A stretch of 5,289 nucleotides of DNA from Planctomycetia bacterium (lineage in GTDB: Bacteria; Planctomycetota; Planctomycetia; Gemmatales; Gemmataceae), in assembly GCA_005773755.1 (NCBI GenBank), contig SXHE01000496.1, positions 1-5,289 on the forward strand, in the 5' to 3' direction. A model generated the notes under the pieces. It was not told where the DNA came from. It saw only the letters and a program-made list of their open reading frames with translations, and ran no database searches. Below, piece by piece: positions 1 to 5,289 of the stretch. Position numbers and translations under genes: made by a program. The first letter of the stretch is position 1; every line of letters starts with the position of its first letter.

Positions 1-632
1 AGCTTCTTCCCGTCGGGCATCACGAGTTCCCAGCCCTGTGCGGTGCGGGTTATCGTCTTCGGCTTGTACTCCGCCGCGACCGGGGCGGCGCGCACGACCA
101 GTTCGTCGGGCCACGGTTTGCCGGCGGTTGCGTCTGGTGCGGGGGCCGGTGCGTTCAGCAGTTCGGGTAGCCCCGCGGTCGGCGCGGTGAGGGGGAGTAG
201 GATGCCCTTCGCGTCCACGGCGCGACCCCCAACCAAGAGCGCGGGCGCGCGGAACGTCAGCTTCACGCCGACCGCGTCCGGCTCCACGGTCACGCCGTCC
301 ACGCTCGCCACCCACGGGTGCGCCGCGAACGCGGTCGTCAACTTGGCGCTCACGTCAGGATCGAGGGACTGGAAGGTGGGGGCCGCGTTCGCGGCGTAGC
401 GCACTTCGGAGAGGAACGCTTCGCGCGTCAGGCCGGGCGGCGCGTCGCATGTGATGTCCGAGAACTTCACCTCGTAGCGGGCGCGCGGGCCGAGGTTGCG
501 GCGGGCCGCTTCGCCCAGCCGCCACAGGCCGAACACCAGCCCGCCGACCGCGGCCAGCGTCAGCAGCGCGACGACGAATCGGCGACTCCCGCTCGCCGGT
601 TCCGGCGTGCTGGCCTTGTGCGCGCGCTTCAC
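1..632 (-). CDS. FtsQ/DivIB-like POTRA-domain membrane protein (partial, C-terminus beyond the window)
   Basis: Translating the minus strand from a GTG at 632-630 gives 210 residues without a stop up to the window edge. The visible part has a short basic, cytoplasmic N-terminus (about residues 1-17), one membrane segment (about 18-38, rich in V, L, A and G), then a periplasmic region. Residues about 53-131 look like a POTRA domain, with AFAAHPWVASV (101-111) followed by a beta-rich stretch and the VDAKGILLP turn (139-147), both typical of FtsQ/DivIB. In the family, this protein links the FtsB/FtsL complex to the septal peptidoglycan machinery. The GTG start overlaps the murB TGA by four bases, which suggests translational coupling, and a weak GGGAA lies about 11 bases upstream. 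The murB-then-ftsQ order supports the call. Planctomycetes generally lack FtsZ, so its exact role is uncertain. It could instead be another POTRA-type envelope protein. The start is non-ATG and the gene is incomplete. Confidence 0.8.
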   Translation of the reverse strand, partial: MKRAHKASTPEPASGSRRFVVALLTLAAVGGLVFGLWRLGEAARRNLGPRARYEVKFSDITCDAPPGLTREAFLSEVRYAANAAPTFQSLDPDVSAKLTTAFAAHPWVASVDGVTVEPDAVGVKLTFRAPALLVGGRAVDAKGILLPLTAPTAGLPELLNAPAPAPDATAGKPWPDELVVRAAPVAAEYKPKTITRTAQGWELVMPDGKK

Positions 633-1507
633 CACACGTGCAGTTCCCGTTCGAGGCTCACCCCTGTGCGCTCCTTCACCTTCGTGCGCACGTCTTCGAC
701 GAGGTGCAAGATGTCGCGCGCGGTGGTACCGGGGTGCGCGACCGCGTAGTTCGAGTTGCGCTCACTCAGTTCCGCGCCGCCGAACTTGGCCTTCGTCATC
801 TGCGCGCGGTCGATGAGCGTTGCCGCGGTCTGGCCCGGCGGGTTGCGGAACAGCCGCACCCCGGCCTGTCCGCTCAGCGGCTCCGCGGCCTTGCGCTGGA
901 TCCACGCCTTGCGCATGCGCTTGAGCACCGCGGCCGGCGGCTCCGCGTCCAGTTCGAACTCGACCGAGAGGATGACCGGTTCGTCGAGGTCGCTCTGGTG
1001 TTCGCTGAATGTCAGTTCGTCGCGCCCGCGCTCCTGCACCCTGCCCGCGTCGGTGAGTACCGTCACGGTGCGCACGGTCTGGCTGATCTCGCCGCTCCGG
1101 TCGCCGACGTTGCACCGCACACTGCCGCCGACCGTGCCGCGGATGCCGACGAGCGTTTCGAGGCCGCCCAGCCCGTGCCGCACGGCGAACGCGATCAGGT
1201 CGAACAGTTGCCCGCCGCCGCCCGCGGTGACGCGCGTGCTGACGTGCTTGAGGAAAGTGAACGGCTCCGCGACGAGCCGGATCACGGCCCCGCGAATCGG
1301 GTCGTCCTGAACGAGCAGGTTGAACCCGCCGCCGAGCATTCGCACCGGCACATTGTCGCGCTGGCACGCGGTCAGGACGGCGTTGAGTTCGTCCACGGTG
1401 CGCGGCTGCACGAGGAACTCGGCCGGGCCACCGATCTTCAAGTGCGTGAACGGCGCGAGCGGGGCGTTCGACTTCGTGATGTCCGGGAACTGATCGACAA
1501 GCGACAT
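629..1507 (-). CDS. murB: UDP-N-acetylenolpyruvoylglucosamine reductase (MurB family), with altered active-site residues
   Basis: MurB is a cytoplasmic FAD enzyme that reduces UDP-GlcNAc-enolpyruvate to UDP-MurNAc with NADPH, the second committed step of peptidoglycan synthesis. The 292-residue product has the FAD-domain motif THLKIGGPAEF (21-31), the GGGFNLLV loop (59-66), GLETLVGIRGTVGGSV (115-130), the FRNPPG segment (220-225) and a C-terminal RTGVSLERELHVW that keeps the catalytic Glu (Glu288). Its length fits the shorter, type II-like MurB proteins. The ATG at 1507 is preferred over one 39 bases upstream because a near-perfect AAGGAGG lies 7 bases before it. The position of the catalytic Arg (family FxYRxS) reads FSEHQS, giving His170. 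The position of the Ser or Cys proton donor (family AGSxF or AGCxF) is Arg218 in AGVRLF. The usual GIPG is GIRG. These alignments are from memory. The family call is firm, but catalytic competence is not. Its stop overlaps the FtsQ-like start, and the lipoprotein stop is 58 bases upstream. Confidence 0.93.
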   Translation of the reverse strand: MSLVDQFPDITKSNAPLAPFTHLKIGGPAEFLVQPRTVDELNAVLTACQRDNVPVRMLGGGFNLLVQDDPIRGAVIRLVAEPFTFLKHVSTRVTAGGGGQLFDLIAFAVRHGLGGLETLVGIRGTVGGSVRCNVGDRSGEISQTVRTVTVLTDAGRVQERGRDELTFSEHQSDLDEPVILSVEFELDAEPPAAVLKRMRKAWIQRKAAEPLSGQAGVRLFRNPPGQTAATLIDRAQMTKAKFGGAELSERNSNYAVAHPGTTARDILHLVEDVRTKVKERTGVSLERELHVW

Positions 1508-1514
1508 GGCGCGG

Positions 1515-1521
1515 CCTCCTT
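1515..1521 (-). promoter_or_regulatory. Strong Shine-Dalgarno site that sets the murB start
   Basis: The minus strand reads AAGGAGG here, with a 7-base spacer to the ATG at 1507-1505. This is the strongest ribosome binding site in the window. It lies downstream of the alternative ATG at 1546 and so decides in favour of the shorter MurB. Confidence 0.85.
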
Positions 1522-1565
1522 CCCGATACTGTATCGCCGCGGGCAAGAGTCGCGTAGCGCAGTTA

Positions 1566-3197
1566 CTACTTCACCCAGGGCGGGAACCGGATCACGATGT
1601 CGTCGCCGAAGCCCGGGTTCGGGTTGCCGTGCCCGCCCTCATCGATCCCGTTCTGCCCGACGCTCAAAAGCTCGAAACCGCCCTCGCCCGACTGGAACAC
1701 AAGCGGCTTCCCGTTGAACAGGTCGGTCGGCACGTCGCGCAGGTAGTTGGGGGTCAGGTCCGTCAGCTTCGCGGGGTACTTGCCGTTGACCCGCTGATAC
1801 CACATGCACGCGAAGGCGACGAAGGTGCTGTTGAACTGTTGCTGCGCGCGGTCGCGCTCGGTCATCCGCTCACGAGTCTTGGGGATCAGGAACGCGAACG
1901 TCATGTCGGCCACGGCGGCGCTGCGGGCCACAAGCGGCTGGCTCATGTCCTTCGCGATGTCCGTTCGAACGCCCCGTTCGAGCTTGACCAGATCGGTGTC
2001 CACGTCGTTCAGCTTCTTGCTGCGGGTCGGCTGGTCCGCTTCGCGGAGCGCGGCGGCGAGCCGGTCGTACCACTTGTTCGCCCGCTCCATCGTCGGGTTC
2101 CAGTCGATCCCCGGCAGCGCGTCATCCGTATAGCCCGGTGCCCACCGCCCCAGTTCTTTGGCGACCAGGTCCAGGTGCGCCTGCCCGTGGCGGTTGGTGA
2201 GCACCACCGTGTCGAGGAACATGAACCGCTCGCACAGGTCGATCTTGTCCGCTACTTCCGGCAGCGGCGAGAGCGCGATCAGGTCACGCATACACCCCTC
2301 AATCATCTGAGCAGTCGGTCCGGCCTTGTTCAGGAACACGAGGTCGGCATCTGCCACGACCTGATCGAGCTTCACGCCCACCATTCCTTCGGCGAGCGTA
2401 CCACCGCGGCCGAGGTGCCGGGCAATTCGGTGGGCGGTGAGCAAATCCTGCCACGCCTGCGCCGGTTGGTTGTACCCGATGTTGAGCATCGCCCGGCACA
2501 CGAACGCCAGCCCGACCTCGTCGCACGCGATCACACCGGGCAGCGGCGAACTGTACAGCCCTTCCGAGCCGTTCGGCCCCTGCGCCGGGACGAGCGGGTT
2601 GTAATACTGCGGCAATTTCGCCGCCTCCGCGACCGCCGCCATCGGCTTCGCGTTCTGCTCCAACCAGCGGTACAGGCCCTGGTCGTCCTTGTCCGTCCAC
2701 GGCTTGGTGCGGTACTTCTTCTGCGTCTCGTAAGCCGCTTTTACGGCGTTGACTCCGCTGGCTTGTGTAGCCTGGAACAAAGTGACGAAGTGATCGCCGC
2801 TCGCGGGCGGCGTCTGGATGCCGAGTTTGTCGAAGAACCCGGCCGGCACTTTCCCGCCCCTGACCGTGACGGGGTTCGGGCCGAGCGCCTTCCAGAAGCC
2901 GACGTTAGCGTTCGACTCCGGCGTCACACCCTTGCTCAGCCGCTCGTTGAGCGCGGCAGCGTAGTCGATGTGCCCGTCCTTCTGAACCGGGCCGGCCACA
3001 TAGGTCGTGTTCTTACCGATGGTGAACGTGCCGAACCGGTCCACACCGGCCTTCCTCGGCGCGGCGGGTGTGTTCTGCCCGCCGGGTGTCTGAGAGTCGT
3101 TTTTCGGCGCGTCGCCGTCCGGCGCGGCGTTCTTGCCGCATCCCACGAGGAGCGCGCCAGTTGTACAGAACAACAAGGAGAGGAAAATCGTTCGCAT
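1566..3197 (-). CDS. Large lipoprotein of unknown function, planctomycete-type, with pseudopilin-like C-terminus
   Basis: The 543-residue product begins MRTIFLSLLFCTTGALLVGC, a lipoprotein signal peptide with lipobox LVGC and lipidated Cys20. A low-complexity linker rich in P, G, N and D follows (21-50). I do not recognise a characterised family. Segments such as DYAAALNERLSKGVTPESNANVGFW (split here as 78-89 and 90-102) resemble a conserved planctomycete hypothetical family that I know only by pattern. The middle is mostly helical with many Trp, Tyr and Leu residues. The last part, about 455-538, resembles the globular tail of pseudopilin-like proteins: a helix, then GKYPAKLTDLTPNYLRDVP (472-490), FNGKPLVFQ (494-502), FELLSVGQNGIDEGG (508-522) and FGDDIVIRFP (530-539). 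No catalytic motif is evident. The ATG at 3197 is chosen because it puts the signal peptide at the terminus. The upstream ATG at 3269 would add 24 unrelated residues and overlap the neighbouring gene. It sits 53 bases after the PQQ-like gene and 58 before murB. It probably acts at an envelope membrane. Confidence 0.85.
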   Translation of the reverse strand: MRTIFLSLLFCTTGALLVGCGKNAAPDGDAPKNDSQTPGGQNTPAAPRKAGVDRFGTFTIGKNTTYVAGPVQKDGHIDYAAALNERLSKGVTPESNANVGFWKALGPNPVTVRGGKVPAGFFDKLGIQTPPASGDHFVTLFQATQASGVNAVKAAYETQKKYRTKPWTDKDDQGLYRWLEQNAKPMAAVAEAAKLPQYYNPLVPAQGPNGSEGLYSSPLPGVIACDEVGLAFVCRAMLNIGYNQPAQAWQDLLTAHRIARHLGRGGTLAEGMVGVKLDQVVADADLVFLNKAGPTAQMIEGCMRDLIALSPLPEVADKIDLCERFMFLDTVVLTNRHGQAHLDLVAKELGRWAPGYTDDALPGIDWNPTMERANKWYDRLAAALREADQPTRSKKLNDVDTDLVKLERGVRTDIAKDMSQPLVARSAAVADMTFAFLIPKTRERMTERDRAQQQFNSTFVAFACMWYQRVNGKYPAKLTDLTPNYLRDVPTDLFNGKPLVFQSGEGGFELLSVGQNGIDEGGHGNPNPGFGDDIVIRFPPWVK

Positions 3198-3250
3198 AGC
3201 GTCTTCTCGCCAGTAGACGACCGGATGAACCCGGCCGACGCACCACGAGC

Positions 3251-4486
3251 CTACTTGCCGATGCACCACAGGTACTTCGCACCGCGGATGAAGATGTCGC
3301 CGTCGGAGAACGCGAGCGACGAGAACACCTTGTCGCCCAGCGGGTTCTTAGCGAGCAGTTCGTAATCGTGGCTGGCCTTGAGGACGTAGGTGATGCCGTC
3401 GTCCGCGGTCAGATAGATGCGGCCGTCGGCGGCGACGGCCGAGGCGTGAAACTTGACGCGGCCCAGTTGCTCTTGCCAGTACATCTTGCCGGTCTTCACG
3501 TCCCAGCAACTCGCCTTGTACTGCTTGTCGTCGATCAGGAACAACTTGCCGTTGTGAGCCACCGGCGACGGGACGTAGGTGCCCTCGTTCTTCTTCTCCC
3601 AGAGGATGTGAGTTTTCGTCACGTTCCCGGTACCGTCCGGCTTGATCGCCATGACCCAGTACACCGGGAACCCCGCGGTCAGCAACAGCACGCCGTCGTG
3701 CAGCACCATACTGGACACGAACTGCTCGGTCGGACCGTCGATGATCCAGTGCTGCTTGCCGGTGTCCGGGTCGTAGCTGGTGACGCACTTGCTGCCGGTC
3801 AGCACCATCTGCTTCTTGCCGGCCGCTTCGACGATGACGGGCGGGCAGTACGAGCGCAGCTTGTTCGGGCGGTCGATGCGCCACTTTTCCTCACCGGTCT
3901 TCCGGTCGAAGGCGACGATGTACGCCTTCTGCCCCTTCGGTGCGTCCTGGTCGCCGTTCACGATGACGAGGTCGTTGTAAATGATCGGCGGCGCGCTGAA
4001 CCCGTGGACCGAGTGGAACTCGCCGGGGTTCTTCTCCCAGATCAGTTTGCCGCTGTAGTCGTAGCAGTAGACGCGCAGTTGCGGCTTGTCGAGGAACGTG
4101 ATGTAAACGCGCTCGCCGTCACACGCGGGGGTGGAACTGGCCCAACTGTTCTCGCCGTGCTTCTTCTCCAGTTCCGAGACGACGGCGGTCTTCTCCCAGA
4201 GCAATTTTCCGGTCACGCGGTCCGCGCAGTACAGGACGCGGGCCTTGCTGCCCTCCACGCACCCGGCGACGAACACTTTGCCCTTGCTCACCACCGGCGA
4301 CGAGTGCCCTGCGCCCGGCAGTTCGAGCTTCCACTTCACGTTCTCGGTCGCGCTCCACTTCTCCGGGAAGCCCTTGTCGGTTACGGTGCCATCGGCCCGC
4401 GGGCCGCGCCAGCCGGGCCAGTCTTCGGCCGTGGCGAACCCGGTCAGGAGCAGAACGGCAGCGGTTGCGAGCGCGCGAGCGAGCAT
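3251..4486 (-). CDS. Exported PQQ-like beta-propeller repeat protein
   Basis: The 411-residue product starts with a Sec signal peptide (MLARALATAAVLLLTGFATA, likely cleaved after Ala20), followed by EDWPGWRGPRADG, an N-terminus very common in planctomycete PQQ-like/BamB-type proteins. Repeated blade motifs of the form xxxxDxxTGKxxW follow: CADRVTGKLLW (87-97), CYDYSGKLIW (141-150), AFDRKTGEEKW (192-202), SYDPDTGKQHW (237-247) and CWDVKTGKMYW (327-337). The chain ends at a final strand, YLWCIGK. This periodicity supports an eight-bladed or similar propeller in the periplasm. Such proteins can be scaffolds or PQQ-dependent dehydrogenases, but I see no convincing dehydrogenase cofactor motif, so a binding or assembly role is more likely. 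The mature chain has seven Cys, several at the same place in the blades, just before the conserved Asp. A GGAG lies nine bases before the ATG. It is first of the minus-strand genes, and its promoter would lie in the divergent region. The fold is well supported; the function is unknown. Confidence 0.9.
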   Translation of the reverse strand: MLARALATAAVLLLTGFATAEDWPGWRGPRADGTVTDKGFPEKWSATENVKWKLELPGAGHSSPVVSKGKVFVAGCVEGSKARVLYCADRVTGKLLWEKTAVVSELEKKHGENSWASSTPACDGERVYITFLDKPQLRVYCYDYSGKLIWEKNPGEFHSVHGFSAPPIIYNDLVIVNGDQDAPKGQKAYIVAFDRKTGEEKWRIDRPNKLRSYCPPVIVEAAGKKQMVLTGSKCVTSYDPDTGKQHWIIDGPTEQFVSSMVLHDGVLLLTAGFPVYWVMAIKPDGTGNVTKTHILWEKKNEGTYVPSPVAHNGKLFLIDDKQYKASCWDVKTGKMYWQEQLGRVKFHASAVAADGRIYLTADDGITYVLKASHDYELLAKNPLGDKVFSSLAFSDGDIFIRGAKYLWCIGK

Positions 4487-4663
4487 CGAATGAGACTCCG
4501 GCGGGGTGCGAGTTGGTACACTGGCAGCGGAACGGCGGGAAGGTTCGATTTCACCATACCGGCGCGTCCAGGGGAACGAAAATCCGGGTTCCCGCGTCGA
4601 ACCGGTACGTGAATCCCGTTGTAGGGTTAGAGAAGATATCAGTCCTAATTAGGGAGTGCAGTC
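4487..4663. other. Divergent intergenic region expected to hold promoters for both flanking genes
   Basis: These 177 bases separate two genes transcribed away from each other, so a promoter for each should lie here. The part near the plus-strand gene (about 4617-4655) is clearly more AT-rich than its surroundings and includes TTGTAG at 4619-4624 and CCTAAT at 4644-4649. Their 19-base spacing, and the closeness of the second to the start codon, make a standard promoter call weak. I found no convincing operator or riboswitch. Confidence 0.4.
4651..4656 (+). promoter_or_regulatory. Shine-Dalgarno site of the HEAT-repeat gene
   Basis: AGGGAG lies 7 bases before the ATG at 4664, a normal spacing, and supports that start codon. 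Confidence 0.7.
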
Positions 4664-5188
4664 ATGGGTGCCAGCCGGTTCGTGAAAGCGATGGCCCTGG
4701 TCGCGCTGTTCAACGGCGCGCTCTACCTGAGCGTGCGCGAGGAAGCCGTCGCGGGCGAGAAGGAAGAGGAGGCGAAGCGGTACACGGACCAGCTTCGCAA
4801 GGGCAAGGACGCGAAAGCCAAAGTCACGGCCCTTCAGGAACTGGGCCGGCTCGCACAAATCAAGAAGTCGCTCATCGCCGACGCGCTGCCGGACGTGTAC
4901 AAGGCCATCGAAGACAAGGATGCCGGCGTGCGGGCCGCCGCCGCCGAAGCGCTGGGCAAGGCCGACGAACCGTACGAGAAGGCCGGCGACATCCTCGTCA
5001 AGTTGCTCAAAGACGACAAGGAGGACGCCGTGAAGATCGGCGCGCTTAAGGGATTGACTGTGATGGGCAACTCCGCAAAGGCCGCGCTGCCGACCATCCG
5101 TGACATCGCGAAGAGTGCCGACAAGAAGAGCAAACTCGGTGTCACCGCTACCGCGGCAGCCAAAGCCATCGGCGGCGGGAAGAAGTAA
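4664..5188 (+). CDS. Small exported HEAT-repeat protein
   Basis: The 174-residue product has a basic N-terminus and a hydrophobic segment (about 7-23, VKAMALVALFNGALYLS), then REEAVAGEKEEE. Cleavage after Ala30 (AVA motif) would release it to the periplasm; otherwise the segment would act as an anchor. The rest is charged and helical, with HEAT-like helix pairs. The clearest is ALPDVYKAIEDKDAGVRAAA (74-93) plus AEALGKA (94-100). Further units lie at about 106-136 (ILVKLLKDDKEDAVKIGALKG followed by LTVMG) and 141-171 (ALPTIRDIAK to AAAKAIGGG), with a weaker one near 41-63. HEAT repeats are protein-binding scaffolds. No enzymatic residues are visible, and three to four repeats is short for the fold. 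The start is supported by an AGGGAG site. It is transcribed away from the other genes, and a long palindrome begins 11 bases after its stop. The partner is unknown. Confidence 0.85.
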   Translation: MGASRFVKAMALVALFNGALYLSVREEAVAGEKEEEAKRYTDQLRKGKDAKAKVTALQELGRLAQIKKSLIADALPDVYKAIEDKDAGVRAAAAEALGKADEPYEKAGDILVKLLKDDKEDAVKIGALKGLTVMGNSAKAALPTIRDIAKSADKKSKLGVTATAAAKAIGGGKK

Positions 5189-5198
5189 GCCCACTCTC

Positions 5199-5275
5199 GG
5201 CGAGCGAGGGGCGTAAGCCACCTGTTAGTTCTTGTGCGTGAATCCCGAACAGGGGGCTTACGCCCCCCGCTCGCC
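5199..5275. repeat. Long imperfect palindrome, a candidate dispersed repeat or transcript-end hairpin
   Basis: The outer arms at 5199-5219 and 5255-5275 are inverted copies matching at 20 of 21 positions (the mismatch pairs 5207 with 5267). After one further mismatch (5220/5254) the pairing continues for six more bases (5221-5226 with 5248-5253). The stem is thus 28 positions long with 26 Watson-Crick pairs and a 21-base loop (5227-5247). It starts 11 bases after the HEAT gene stop. No run of T follows the plus-strand arm (only TTCGT), so it is not a textbook intrinsic terminator, although it could still block exonucleases or transcription. From memory, GC-rich palindromes with a GGGGCGTAAGCC-like core are scattered in Gemmata genomes. 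Copy number cannot be seen from one window. Confidence 0.8.
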
Positions 5276-5289
5276 TTCGTACAGAAACC

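Noticed and set aside
43..399. Plus-strand open frame of 118 codons at the left edge.
   Set aside because: It is antisense to the FtsQ-like gene, whose minus-strand translation has a membrane segment and POTRA-like motifs. The plus-strand product is low complexity (Ser, Ala, Gly, Thr).
1508..1546. Upstream ATG at 1546 as the murB start.
   Set aside because: The strong AAGGAGG site lies downstream of it and is correctly spaced for the ATG at 1507. The 13 extra residues do not resemble a MurB N-terminus.
638..1717. Plus-strand open frame of 359 codons opposite murB.
   Set aside because: It is antisense to murB, and its sequence is rich in Arg, Ala, His and Val with no recognisable domain.
3198..3269. 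Upstream ATG at 3269 as the start of the lipoprotein gene.
   Set aside because: It would bury the lipobox signal peptide behind 24 residues and overlap the end of the propeller gene. The ATG at 3197 gives a textbook lipoprotein N-terminus.
1506..3365. Long plus-strand open frame of 619 codons opposite murB and the lipoprotein gene.
   Set aside because: It is antisense to two well-supported genes. Its product is Arg-, Val- and His-rich without domains, as expected from high GC at third codon positions on the opposite strand. No ribosome site or signal supports it.
4541..4558. A GGTTCGATTTC string resembling a tRNA T-loop in the divergent region.
   Set aside because: The flanking bases do not form a five-pair T stem, and no acceptor or anticodon arms are found around it.
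3368..4612. Long plus-strand open frame of 414 codons opposite the PQQ-like gene.
   Set aside because: It mirrors the propeller gene and its composition is that of a reverse-complement shadow. The minus-strand gene has a signal peptide and clear repeats.
4465..5049. Plus-strand open frame of 194 codons overlapping the HEAT gene in another frame.
   Set aside because: Its second half is an Arg/Gly-rich out-of-frame reading of the HEAT gene, and its start lies inside the signal peptide region of the opposing propeller gene.

Overview
The window reads as chromosomal DNA from a planctomycete, most likely a Gemmata-like member of the Gemmataceae. I infer this from GC-rich codon use, a PQQ-like propeller protein with the DWPGWRGP N-terminus common in planctomycetes, a long lipoprotein resembling an uncharacterised planctomycete family, and a GC-rich palindromic repeat of a kind I associate with Gemmata genomes. 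No database was searched.

Four genes lie head to tail on the minus strand. In the direction of transcription, from about 4486 down to 1, they are an exported PQQ-like beta-propeller protein, a 543-residue lipoprotein of unknown function, murB (UDP-N-acetylenolpyruvoylglucosamine reductase family), and a partial FtsQ-like POTRA protein that runs off the left edge. Gaps are 53 and 58 bases, then a 4-base GTGA overlap between murB and the FtsQ-like gene. The murB-ftsQ order matches the classical division and cell wall (dcw) cluster. All four could share one transcript, but only the last pair is tightly coupled by the sequence.

A 177-base divergent intergenic region (4487-4663) separates these from one plus-strand gene (4664-5188), a small exported HEAT-repeat protein. 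Eleven bases after its stop lies a large imperfect palindrome (5199-5275), able to form a stem of about 28 pairs. It may be a dispersed repeat, a transcript-end structure, or both.

The common theme is the cell envelope: a cytoplasmic peptidoglycan precursor enzyme, a membrane-anchored division-type protein, a lipoprotein and two exported repeat proteins. The best lead is MurB. Its fold motifs are intact, but two of the three classical catalytic positions (Arg and Ser/Cys) appear replaced by His170 and Arg218. I found no mobile element genes, CRISPR array, RNA gene or clearly new multi-gene system.
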